A DNA stretch of 64,000 nucleotides, taken from assembly GCF_030056795.1 (NCBI RefSeq), contig NZ_JASHKQ010000016.1:25787-89786 (forward strand), written 5' to 3'. Under the pieces are notes generated by a model. That model ran no database searches, was not told the origin of the DNA, and saw only the letters and a program-made list of their open reading frames with translations. The DNA is from Rhodococcus sp. IEGM 1381 (lineage in GTDB: Bacteria > Actinomycetota > Actinomycetes > Mycobacteriales > Mycobacteriaceae). Both the position numbers and the translations under genes were made by a program. This document shows, in pieces, positions 48,687 through 56,160 of the stretch; position 1 is the stretch's first letter; every line of letters begins with the position of its first letter.

Positions 48687-48693
48687 ACGGTCA

Positions 48694-48699
48694 ACAGTA
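48694..48699 (-). promoter_or_regulatory. -10 box (TACTGT) for the leaderless AAA+ ATPase gene
   Basis: On the minus strand TACTGT is followed by exactly 7 nt and the GTG at 48686. It lies between pssA and the ATPase gene. Confidence 0.5.
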
Positions 48700-48710
48700 G
48701 CGGCGAGGCA

Positions 48711-49565
48711 CTAACTACGAGGCCGACGCAGTCCCAGACGAGCCTGTGACCGCCGATTGTTACCCGGCGCGCGTCGGATGGCCCGTCGCTCGGCGCGGCG
48801 CTCGGCCGGCTTGGCGTCCCACGTGTACGGGCGCGCGGCAGTCCAGCGCTGCGATCGCACCGCGAACGGGATGTGGACCAGGTAGGCCAATACCAGTCCC
48901 ATCAAGAGAACCAGCGGGAAGGTGATGAGTGCGGCGGCGAGCAGAGCCACCAGAACCAGCAGGATGGCCGCCAGCCGTGGCGGGACCGAGACCGTCTTGA
49001 GCGCGAGGGTGGGGATGCGGCTGACGATCAGAGCCGCGGTGACGATCGACCACCCGGCGACGACGTAGAACGACGCCCACCATCCGTCGCCGAATTCCTC
49101 GAACGCGGCAATCGGGGCCAGCGCGATGAGGGCACCAGCGGGTGCGGGAACGCCGGTGAAGAATTCGCGGGCGTACGCGGGGGTGTCGTCCTCGTCGAGC
49201 AACGTGTTGAAGCGGGCGAGCCGGAGCACGATGCTCACTGCGTAGACCAGTGCGACGATCCAGCCGCCGCTGCTGCCCTCGAGCAACGTGACGTACAAGA
49301 CCAGTGCCGGGGCGACGCCGAACGAAATGGCGTCGGACAGCGAGTCCAGTTCGGCACCGATCTTGCTGGTGGCGTCGAGCAGTCGCGCGATTCGCCCGTC
49401 CAACGCGTCGAGAATGGCGGCGGCACCGATCATCGCGAGTGCGGTGCCGAGCTGACCGTCGAGGGCGAACTTGACCGCGGACAGACCGGAGCACAGCGCG
49501 AGAATCGTGACGACGGACGGGAGCAGACGGATGGCAGCAGGCGGCTTGGCGCGTCTGGTGATCAT
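48711..49565 (-). CDS. pssA: CDP-diacylglycerol-serine O-phosphatidyltransferase
   Basis: A 284-residue membrane enzyme making phosphatidylserine from CDP-diacylglycerol and serine. The CDP-alcohol phosphotransferase motif D-G-x2-A-R-x8-G-x3-D-x3-D reads LDGRIARLLDATSKIGAELDSLSD, cited here as DGRIARLLDATSKIG and ELDSLSD. Six to eight helices follow, and the C-terminus is highly basic (RRAERRAIRRAPGNNRR). The ATG lies 8 nt downstream of psd, so the two steps to phosphatidylethanolamine are co-expressed. The order psd-pssA-ATPase is as in M. tuberculosis. Confidence 0.93.
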   Translation of the reverse strand: MITRRAKPPAAIRLLPSVVTILALCSGLSAVKFALDGQLGTALAMIGAAAILDALDGRIARLLDATSKIGAELDSLSDAISFGVAPALVLYVTLLEGSSGGWIVALVYAVSIVLRLARFNTLLDEDDTPAYAREFFTGVPAPAGALIALAPIAAFEEFGDGWWASFYVVAGWSIVTAALIVSRIPTLALKTVSVPPRLAAILLVLVALLAAALITFPLVLLMGLVLAYLVHIPFAVRSQRWTAARPYTWDAKPAERRAERRAIRRAPGNNRRSQARLGLRRPRS

Positions 49566-49573
49566 GTCGGTGT

Positions 49574-50290
49574 CTACTGCGACAGCTCGGCGAGGACCGT
49601 CTCGGCACCGACTGCGCGTTGGCCGCGTTCGACCAGCAGCGTCGTGCCCGCGGGGAAGTAGGTGTCGACGCGTGAGCCGAATCGGATCAGGCCGTACGTG
49701 TCGCCGATCGAGAGGGTGTCGCCCACCTTGGCGTTGTTGATGATGCGTCGCGCGATGAGACCGGCGATCTGCACGACGGCGACATCCTGACCGGAGTTGG
49801 TCCTGATGTGCATGCTGTTACGTTCGTTGACCTCGCTGGCTTCGGCGAGATCGGCGGATTTGAACTGGCCGCGGCGATGAACGACCTCCATCACTCGGCC
49901 GCCGACGGGAACGCGCTGAACGTGCACGTCCAGGACCGAGAGGAAGATGCTCACGCGCGGGACCGGCTCGGAACCGAGATCGAGCTCGGCCGGCGGGACG
50001 GCGGTGTCGACGAGTGTGACGAGACCGTCGGCCGGGGCTACGACGACGCCGGGGCGATTGGGCGGCACCCGTGATGGGTGGCGGAAAAAGGTGGCGCAGG
50101 CTCCGGCGGCGACGAGGCCGGCATTGCGAACCCACTTCGAGCGGCGGCCGAGTACGGCGACGGCGAGCGGACCACCGACGAACGGAAGCCCTGCTGGGTG
50201 TAGCGGTGGAACCGTTTCACGGACCAAGTCGACGATGTGAGCCACTCCCGTGCGGGGCGGTTGACCAATCGGGGCGGGACGGCGTGCCAC
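49574..50290 (-). CDS. psd: Phosphatidylserine decarboxylase
   Basis: A 238-residue pyruvoyl enzyme that converts phosphatidylserine to phosphatidylethanolamine. The auto-cleavage site is the Gly-Ser of [13 protein letters not shown], whose Ser becomes the pyruvoyl group. [31 protein letters not shown] and SMHIRT are characteristic of the short actinobacterial/archaeal type. The GTG at 50290 follows AGAGGAG; in-frame codons further upstream are not family-like. It heads the psd-pssA operon. Confidence 0.93.
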   Translation of the reverse strand: MARRPAPIGQPPRTGVAHIVDLVRETVPPLHPAGLPFVGGPLAVAVLGRRSKWVRNAGLVAAGACATFFRHPSRVPPNRPGVVVAPADGLVTLVDTAVPPAELDLGSEPVPRVSIFLSVLDVHVQRVPVGGRVMEVVHRRGQFKSADLAEASEVNERNSMHIRTNSGQDVAVVQIAGLIARRIINNAKVGDTLSIGDTYGLIRFGSRVDTYFPAGTTLLVERGQRAVGAETVLAELSQ

Positions 50291-50361
50291 GGTCTCCTCT
50301 AACTTTTCGTCGGACAGGTGTTGGCGAGTCGTGAGGCTGGAGCAGTCGAGGCGCAGACGCA

Positions 50362-50407
50362 CGACTGCCGAGGCCCTCACAGCGTACGTGAGGTGCCCCG
50401 GCAGTCG
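50362..50407 (-). terminator. Probable terminator hairpin downstream of the GlsB-like gene
   Basis: A long hairpin has outer arms CGACTGCCG (50362-50370) and CGGCAGTCG (50399-50407) and inner arms CCTCAC/GTGAGG. It starts 15 nt after the stop of the minus-strand gene at 50423. No clear T-run follows, so termination is inferred. Confidence 0.5.
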
Positions 50408-50422
50408 GGAGCTGCGAGTCGA

Positions 50423-50695
50423 TCAGACGCGGCTGCGACCCGTCACGAGCTTGACCAGGAACAGCAAGATGCATGCGCCGATCAGGCATGTGATGAAGCT
50501 GAAGATCAAGCCGCCACCGGCTACGTCGACGCCTACTGCACTGAGCAAGAATCCGCCCAGGAGTCCACCGATGATTCCGACGACAATGTTCAGGATGATG
50601 CCCATCTGAGCATCGGTCTTCATGATCTTGCTGCCGATCCAGCCTGCGAGTCCACCGATGATGATCCAGGCAATCCAGCCGAGTGTGGGTGTCAT
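50423..50695 (-). CDS. GlsB/YeaQ/YmgE family membrane protein
   Basis: A 90-residue, very hydrophobic transglycosylase-associated/GlsB family protein with three helices: GWIAWIIIGGLAGWIGSKIM, GIILNIVVGIIGGLLGGFLL and GGLIFSFITCLIGACILLFLV. The Gly-rich first helix and GGLLGGF are the family hallmark. These proteins are commonly induced by envelope or general stress. The RBS GAGGGGG is good. It is flanked by a terminator hairpin on one side and an SRPBCC gene on the other. Confidence 0.88.
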   Translation of the reverse strand: MTPTLGWIAWIIIGGLAGWIGSKIMKTDAQMGIILNIVVGIIGGLLGGFLLSAVGVDVAGGGLIFSFITCLIGACILLFLVKLVTGRSRV

Positions 50696-50786
50696 GTTGC
50701 GCCCCCTCTTTCCGTGTTTGTTGAACGGGTCTGTTCGAAACGACGGATGCCCGAGGGAAACAAACCTGAAACCTTCCTGAGAAAAA

Positions 50787-51251
50787 TTAATTCTTTCCCA
50801 GCTTCTCGCTCTCGACTTTGATGCGACGCAGGGTGCTGTTCATACCCTCCACGAGCTCGACGTCGAACTCGTCGATGCCGCCGAGAATCCGCTTGACCAG
50901 AAGCGACGACACCGCCGACGTGCCGCTGGGTGCCTCCCGCTTCTCGACGACGGTTGTCCCGGTGGCGGTGGGGGTCAGGGTGTAGGACCAGATCGTCTTG
51001 TTCTCGACGACGCGAAAAGCGAGTTCACGGTTGGGTTCGAACGTGACGACCTTGGACGTCGTCGGCCAGACGAGCAGACCCTTGCGGTTGACGTTGAGCG
51101 TCTTGGTGCCCTTGCCGACCGGTCCGCCGAGGACCTTCATCTTCTTGCACTGCGGGCTCCACTCACCCATGCGCTGGAGGTCGGAGACGATCGACCAGAC
51201 CGTCTCGGGGCTCGCGGCGATGTCGATCGTGGCTTCGAGAGTCTTGCTCAA
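50787..51251 (-). CDS. SRPBCC family protein
   Basis: A 154-residue START/Bet v1-like (SRPBCC) protein: TIDIAASPETVWSIVSDLQRMGEWSPQCKKM opens the fold (cited in part: ASPETVWSIVSDLQRMGEW), followed by strands and a long C-terminal helix ending LRRIKVESEKLGKN. Members bind hydrophobic ligands in a cavity; the ligand is unknown. The start is a TTG at 51251, 6 nt after GGAGG. It is probably monocistronic. Confidence 0.88.
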   Translation of the reverse strand: MSKTLEATIDIAASPETVWSIVSDLQRMGEWSPQCKKMKVLGGPVGKGTKTLNVNRKGLLVWPTTSKVVTFEPNRELAFRVVENKTIWSYTLTPTATGTTVVEKREAPSGTSAVSSLLVKRILGGIDEFDVELVEGMNSTLRRIKVESEKLGKN

Positions 51252-51343
51252 CGTGGGCCTCCAATTGGTCGTGGTAAGTGCACCTGACTGTCACACACAA
51301 TCGTGCGCATCCTATGTGGTGGCGAACACAGCCGACCACCTAG

Positions 51344-51383
51344 GTGAGCGAAACTTCGTCGCCCGCTACGAACTTTCGCTCAC
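51344..51383. terminator. Dispersed hairpin repeat, copy 2
   Basis: GTGAGCGAAA (51344-51353) pairs perfectly with TTTCGCTCAC (51374-51383), with a second inverted repeat inside (CTTCGT...ACGAA). The unit 51352-51383 repeats that at 46481-46512 with four mismatches. The stop codon of the DUF1206 gene lies within it. It probably terminates that gene. Confidence 0.65.
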
Positions 51384-52192
51384 ATGCGAGCGAAGCGAGC
51401 CAGCACGAATGCGTACAGCCCGTAGAGCGCGATTCCCACTCCGGCGAGGACCAGTAGAACCTGCCCGTACGGCTGGGCGCCCAAGGTCTTGACGGCACCA
51501 TCGATGCCGGTGGCCTTGGATGGATCGGACTGCAGTACCGCCACGACGACGAGGATGCCCGCCCCCACCAGCGCCGTGCCCTTGGCTGCATATCCGGCGA
51601 TGCCGAGCTTGACGACGGCTCCGCCCTGGTGGCCTTCGAGGTCGTCGAGGAAATTCTTGGAGACGCCCTTGTAGACGTGGTAGCCGCCCACACCGATGAC
51701 GACCAGAGCCACGACGATCAGCACGAGCTTGCCGCCGCCGGATTCCATCAACCGGGCCGAGTAGCCGGCGTTCTGCTGGCCGCTGGACTTTCCGGAACCG
51801 GTCGCGAAACCGTAGGTGGAGAACGCGAACGCGATGTAGACGACGGCCAGCGCTGCCGCCTTGAGACGGTCCAGCGCACTTCCGGCGTCGGCGTCGGACT
51901 TCTTGCCGATGATCGCCTCCAGAATGCGCCACAACGCCAGTGCCACGAAGGCGACGACCGCAACCCAGAGGGCGATTCTGCCGCCGGGCTTCTCCGCGAG
52001 CTCGGCCAGCGCCCCGGACTGGTCTGCGTTACCCGACTGGCCGAACGCCAAGCGCACCGCGATGTACCCGATCAGAATGTGCAGCACTCCGCTGACGAAG
52101 TGCCCGGCTCGCGCCGCTTTCTCGAAGGCACCGTTGTCCTGGACCGAATCGGCCACCGATTTGCCCGACGTTGAATTTTCCGACGTGTTCAC
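51380..52192 (-). CDS. DUF1206 membrane protein
   Basis: A 270-residue membrane protein built of three repeated two-helix units, the hallmark of DUF1206. Each unit begins with an amphipathic G-Y/F-x-A segment: KAARAGHFVSGVLHILIGYIA, LAVVYIAFAFSTYGFATG and IAGYAAKGTALVGAGILVV. Other helices include VAVVAFVALALWRIL, VLIVVALVVIGVGGYHVY and LVLAGVGIALYGLYAFV. The function is unknown; the family is widespread in actinobacteria. The GTG start follows GGGGAA. Its stop lies in a hairpin repeat. Confidence 0.9.
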   Translation of the reverse strand: MNTSENSTSGKSVADSVQDNGAFEKAARAGHFVSGVLHILIGYIAVRLAFGQSGNADQSGALAELAEKPGGRIALWVAVVAFVALALWRILEAIIGKKSDADAGSALDRLKAAALAVVYIAFAFSTYGFATGSGKSSGQQNAGYSARLMESGGGKLVLIVVALVVIGVGGYHVYKGVSKNFLDDLEGHQGGAVVKLGIAGYAAKGTALVGAGILVVVAVLQSDPSKATGIDGAVKTLGAQPYGQVLLVLAGVGIALYGLYAFVLARFARM

Positions 52193-52372
52193 GAACGTTC
52201 CCCGATCAGTTGATTTGAACGCATGTCTACCCCGAGGAGGGGCCCGAGAAACCGTGTTTCAGCACGAAACGCCGGACGAAATCCCACTGCTGCGTTAACA
52301 CCGAGCGGACACTGACCGATGTAGCAAGCGGAGTGTCGGGACCAACGAAGAAATTGTTCGGAGTGATCCACC
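52193..52372. other. Intergenic region upstream of the DUF1206 gene and signalling operon
   Basis: The gap between the DUF1206 gene and the operon at 52617 spans 424 bp. This left part shows no convincing gene on either strand. It should hold the DUF1206 promoter and possibly one for the rightward genes. A GAAACCGTGTTTC-like short inverted repeat near 52250 is the only structure noted. Confidence 0.4.
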
Positions 52373-52528
52373 GTGAAATTACAGTCGATAATGCGTCGTA
52401 CCAGCAGTGATCTACCCCTGTTGAAGACCGCCAGGATGAGCGGGAGCCCGCGGACCTGGCCGGCCGAGAAGCTCGAACGACTTCTCACGCCACACGAACT
52501 CGATCTGATCAGACGCGGCCGCATCTGA
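52373..52528 (+). CDS. Possible small protein (51 aa)
   Basis: A GTG-initiated frame of 51 codons ends at TGA 52528. The C-terminal part, TWPAEKLERLLTPHELDLIR, looks like a plausible helical pair, and the N-terminus is basic (MKLQSIMRRTSSD if GTG is read as Met). No Shine-Dalgarno or clear -10 box was found, and an ATG at 52391 is an alternative start. I do not recognise a family. It lies 88 bp upstream of the signalling operon and could be its leader cistron or noncoding. Confidence 0.35.
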   Translation: MKLQSIMRRTSSDLPLLKTARMSGSPRTWPAEKLERLLTPHELDLIRRGRI

Positions 52529-52616
52529 CCCTGCTGTTTCCAGGCCCGCTTGCCTCCCATTCGGGGCGAGCCGGTGGCATGCTCATGAGGTTGGTGAGCA
52601 TCAGTTCTGGAGGGTC

Positions 52617-54272
52617 ATGAAACCGGTCATTCTCAGTGTCGACGACGATCCCGGAGTATCGAGGTCGGTCGCCCGCGACCTGCGCCGCCGCTACGGCGAG
52701 CAGTACCGCATCGTGCGCGCCGAATCCGGTGCCGGGGCACTGGACGCACTCAAAGAACTCACGCTGCGCGGCACCCCGGTCGCCATTTTGTTGGCCGATT
52801 ACCGCATGCCCCAGATGAGCGGCATGGAATTTCTCGAGCAGGCCATGGACCTTTTCCCGACGGCCCGCCGCATCCTGCTCACCGCCTACGCGGACACCGA
52901 CGCGGCGATCGACGCCATCAACGTCATCGATCTCGATTACTACTTGCTCAAGCCGTGGGATCCGCCCGAGGAAAAGCTCTACCCCGTGCTCGACGCCCAA
53001 CTCGAGGCCTGGTGCGCGTACGACCACCGAGCCGTCGAGGACACCAAGATCGTCGGCCACCGCTGGTCTGCGCGGTCGTCGGAGATTCGCGAGTTCCTCG
53101 CCCGCAATCAACTGCCCTACCGGTGGTACATGTCCGACGAGTCCGAGGGCGCGCGTCTGTTGGTCGCGGCGGGTGTGGCCGACGACCGGCTCCCGGTGGT
53201 CATCACCACCGAGGGCGATGCGCTGATCGAACCGTCCGACGCCGAACTCGGTAACCGGCTCGGCTTGACCGTGTCGCCGTCGGAGGAGTTCTACGATCTC
53301 GTCGTGATCGGCGGCGGTCCGGCAGGACTGGGAGCGGCTCTGTACGGCGCGTCGGAGGGTCTGCGGACGACTCTGATCGAGCGGACCGCGACGGGCGGCC
53401 AGGCCGGTCAGAGCTCTCGCATCGAGAATTACCTGGGATTTCCCGACGGGGTCTCGGGTGCGCAGCTGGCCGAGCGAGCCCGTCGGCAGGCGTTGAAGTT
53501 CGGTGCCGAGGTCGTCACCACGCAGGACGTGGTGGGGCTGGACGTCAACGGATCCGCGCGCACAGTGCGGTTCGCAGACGGCCGCAGCATCAATGCGCAG
53601 ACGATCATCCTGTCCACCGGCGTCGCCTACCGCAGGCTGGATGCACCGGGCATCGACGACTTCACCGGCCGTGGGGTCTTCTACGGTTCGGCGATGACCG
53701 AGGCCGCGCGCTGCGCCGAGCAGGACGTCTACATCGTGGGCGGCGCGAACTCGGCCGGTCAGGCAGCGGTGTACCTCTCACGCGGGGCCAAGTCGGTCAC
53801 CATCTTGATCCGTGCCACCTCGCTCGAAGCGTCGATGTCGTACTACCTGATCAAGCAGATCGAAGAGAATCCGAAGATCAGCGTTCGGCCGTGCACCGAA
53901 GTCGTGGGCGTGGCAGGCGACGGTCACCTCGAATCGATCACGCTGCGCAACCGGGCCACCGACGAGACCACGACAGTCGACGCGCAGTACCTGTTCCTGT
54001 TCATCGGGGCGGCACCGCGCACCGAGTGGCTCGACGGAGTGCTCGTTCGGGACGATCATGGATTCGTGGTCACCGGGCCGGATCTCGTCGTCGACGGACG
54101 CGGGCCCGCGGGGTGGACGCCCGCCCGCCTGCCGCATCACCTCGAGACCAGTGTGCCCGGGGTGTTCGCGGCCGGGGACGTTCGATCCGACTCGGCCAAA
54201 CGCGTCGCGTCGGCAGTGGGAGAGGGAGCAATGGCTGTGATGCTGGTGCACAGATATCTGGCAAATCCATGA
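52617..54272 (+). CDS. Response regulator-flavoprotein fusion (REC + thioredoxin-reductase-like)
   Basis: The protein has 551 residues. Residues 1-130 are a receiver domain with acidic pocket D9-D11, phospho-acceptor Asp61 (LLADYRMP), Thr89 and Lys112 (LKPWD). Residues about 145-218 look like a glutaredoxin/thioredoxin-like fold with WSARS where CxxC would be. Residues 225-551 are a thioredoxin-reductase-like FAD/NAD(P)H module: GGGPAG (232-237), ATGGQAGQSSRIENYLGFP, a second dinucleotide site YIVGGANSAGQAA and the FAD contact GVFAAGDVR. The TrxR active-site CxxC is replaced by GSAMTEA. The ATG follows GGAGGG. It overlaps the histidine kinase gene by 4 nt, so phosphorylation probably controls the flavoprotein's output. 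Confidence 0.9.
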   Translation: MKPVILSVDDDPGVSRSVARDLRRRYGEQYRIVRAESGAGALDALKELTLRGTPVAILLADYRMPQMSGMEFLEQAMDLFPTARRILLTAYADTDAAIDAINVIDLDYYLLKPWDPPEEKLYPVLDAQLEAWCAYDHRAVEDTKIVGHRWSARSSEIREFLARNQLPYRWYMSDESEGARLLVAAGVADDRLPVVITTEGDALIEPSDAELGNRLGLTVSPSEEFYDLVVIGGGPAGLGAALYGASEGLRTTLIERTATGGQAGQSSRIENYLGFPDGVSGAQLAERARRQALKFGAEVVTTQDVVGLDVNGSARTVRFADGRSINAQTIILSTGVAYRRLDAPGIDDFTGRGVFYGSAMTEAARCAEQDVYIVGGANSAGQAAVYLSRGAKSVTILIRATSLEASMSYYLIKQIEENPKISVRPCTEVVGVAGDGHLESITLRNRATDETTTVDAQYLFLFIGAAPRTEWLDGVLVRDDHGFVVTGPDLVVDGRGPAGWTPARLPHHLETSVPGVFAAGDVRSDSAKRVASAVGEGAMAVMLVHRYLANP

Positions 54273-55738
54273 CAGGGCAGGAGCGGAGCCCGCGGAGCGA
54301 CCAGAATGCGCAGCCGGCGTGTGATCCGAACGAGCTGAAGACGCTGTTTCTGTTCGAGAAGTTGACCGACTCCCAGCTCGCGGAGCTGTGTCGCGACGGG
54401 CGCATCGAGACCATCGAACCGGGGCCGGTGTACGCCGAGGGCGACCCGGCGACGTGTTTCTACGTCTTGATGGACGGTGCCGTTGTGCTCTCGAAGCTCT
54501 CGGGCGGCGAGGATCTGGTGATCAACCGAACGTCGCAACGCGGGGTGTATGCCGGCGCGTGGCAGGCATATCTGGGTGATCGGGTGCCGCAGACGTACCA
54601 GGGTTCGATGCGGGTGAGTGAGCCCTCGCGCTTCTTCGTGCTCGACGCGGACTGCTTCGCTTCGATCGTGCGCGAGTGGTTTCCGATGGCCTTGCATCTT
54701 CTCGAAGGATTGTTCTTCGGCAATCAGAACACCAAGCAAGTGGTGGAGCAGCGAGAGCGCTTGTTGGCGTTGGGTTCTCTGTCGGCCGGGTTGACCCACG
54801 AGCTCAACAACCCGGCGGCGGCCGCGGTGCGGGCGACTTCTGCGTTGCGGAATCGGGTGGGGCACATGCGGCAGAAATTGGCGATGATCGCCGGCGGCAC
54901 CCTCGACCGTGCCAGCCTGGCGCGTCTGGTCGAACTGCAGAACGAGGCCGTGGAGTTGGTGGCCAAGGCTCCCAAGTTGACGGCCATGGAGGCGTCGGAC
55001 CGCGAGGACGAACTTGGAGAATGGTTCGAGGACAAGGCTATTCGAGACGGCTGGGATCTGGCCCCCACTTTCGTCTCGGCGGGGCTCGATGTGCCGTGGC
55101 TCGATCGGGTATCGGCGACCGTCGACGATCCGGCCATGCTCGAGGGCGCGATTCGGTGGATCGACTACACGGTCGAAACCGAGTTGCTGATGAACGAGAT
55201 TGCGGATTCGACCACACGAATCTCCACGCTGGTCGGTGCTGCGAAGCAGTATTCGCAGATGGACCGTGCGCCGTACCAGACCGTGGATGTGCGGGAGTTG
55301 CTCGACAGCACACTGATCATGTTGGGCCGCAAGATCGGTGACGACATCGCGGTGGTCAAGGAATACGATCCGGCGGTGCCATCCATTCCCGCCTACGCCG
55401 CCGAGCTCAACCAGGTGTGGACGAACCTGATCGACAATGCGGTGCAGGCGATGGGATCCAAGGGCACCCTGACAGTGCGCACGTCGTTGGACGAGGATCA
55501 GGTGCAGATCGAGATCTGCGACACCGGACCCGGTGTGCCGCAGGAGATTCGGTCACGCATCTTCGAGCCGTTCTTCACCACCAAGGCCGTCGGCGAGGGT
55601 ACCGGCCTCGGCCTCGACATCTCGTGGCGCATCGTGGTGAAGAAGCACCAGGGTGACCTGCAGGTGGTGTCCGAACCTGGGAACACGCGCTTCATCGTGA
55701 GACTGCCAGTCCAACCCGCTGTCGAGGAGGCATCATGA
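54269..55738 (+). CDS. Histidine kinase with N-terminal cyclic-nucleotide-binding-like domain
   Basis: A 489-residue soluble kinase. Residues about 20-150 form a CRP-like cNMP-binding beta-roll (LFLFEKLTDSQLAELC, PVYAEGDPATCFYVLMDG), so the input may be a nucleotide or other small ligand. The H-box is LGSLSAGLTHELNNPAAAA (His near residue 178). ATP-binding boxes follow: NQVWTNLIDNAVQAM, CDTGPGVP, FEPFFTTK and GTGLGLDIS. No membrane helix is seen. The first ~14 residues are encoded by a copy of a dispersed DNA repeat. The ATG overlaps the REC-flavoprotein stop, and the stop overlaps the zinc-finger gene. The obvious partner is the REC domain next door. Confidence 0.9.
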   Translation: MTGQERSPRSDQNAQPACDPNELKTLFLFEKLTDSQLAELCRDGRIETIEPGPVYAEGDPATCFYVLMDGAVVLSKLSGGEDLVINRTSQRGVYAGAWQAYLGDRVPQTYQGSMRVSEPSRFFVLDADCFASIVREWFPMALHLLEGLFFGNQNTKQVVEQRERLLALGSLSAGLTHELNNPAAAAVRATSALRNRVGHMRQKLAMIAGGTLDRASLARLVELQNEAVELVAKAPKLTAMEASDREDELGEWFEDKAIRDGWDLAPTFVSAGLDVPWLDRVSATVDDPAMLEGAIRWIDYTVETELLMNEIADSTTRISTLVGAAKQYSQMDRAPYQTVDVRELLDSTLIMLGRKIGDDIAVVKEYDPAVPSIPAYAAELNQVWTNLIDNAVQAMGSKGTLTVRTSLDEDQVQIEICDTGPGVPQEIRSRIFEPFFTTKAVGEGTGLGLDISWRIVVKKHQGDLQVVSEPGNTRFIVRLPVQPAVEEAS

Positions 55739-56079
55739 CCATCGAAGGTATCGACCCGCAGGTTCCGCCGTCGGGACCTGGCTGTGTCGAGTGCACGCAG
55801 ATGCAGGGCTGGTGGGTGCACCTGCGTCGGTGTGCGCAGTGCGGTCATATCGGGTGCTGCGATTCCTCGCCGTCGCAGCACGCCAGCAAGCACGCCGAAT
55901 CCACTCGACATCAGTTCGTGCGGAGCTACGAACCCGGCGAGGAATGGTTCTACAACTACGCGGACGAGCAGATGTACGACGGTCCGGAACTTGCACCGCC
56001 GCAGCATCATCCACTCGACCAGACGGTTCCCGGCCCGCGTGAACGGGTGCCGTCGAACTGGCAGAGTTTGATCAACTGA
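55735..56079 (+). CDS. UBP-type zinc finger protein
   Basis: A 114-residue protein that is mostly one ZnF-UBP domain: GCVECTQMQGWWVHLRRC, AQCGHIGCCD, then histidines in SQHASKHAESTRHQF. The spacing of Cys and His fits the domain that in eukaryotic deubiquitinases binds ubiquitin's free C-terminus; bacteria here have no ubiquitin, so it must bind something else, possibly a C-terminal peptide or the flavoprotein. The last ~50 residues (GEEWFYNYADEQM...) are typical of bacterial members. The ATG overlaps the kinase stop by 4 nt, making it the third coupled gene of the operon. Confidence 0.88.
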   Translation: MTIEGIDPQVPPSGPGCVECTQMQGWWVHLRRCAQCGHIGCCDSSPSQHASKHAESTRHQFVRSYEPGEEWFYNYADEQMYDGPELAPPQHHPLDQTVPGPRERVPSNWQSLIN

Positions 56080-56148
56080 CCCGTTCGGCACCGGTGAAAC
56101 AGTTGGTATCGAAGAGATGAACACCGCAAATCGGGCCGGTGTTGTGGG

Positions 56149-56154
56149 TAATCT
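56149..56154 (+). promoter_or_regulatory. -10 box (TAATCT) for the leaderless GPP34 gene
   Basis: TAATCT is followed by 6 nt and the ATG at 56161. Confidence 0.5.
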
Positions 56155-56160
56155 CGCTCC

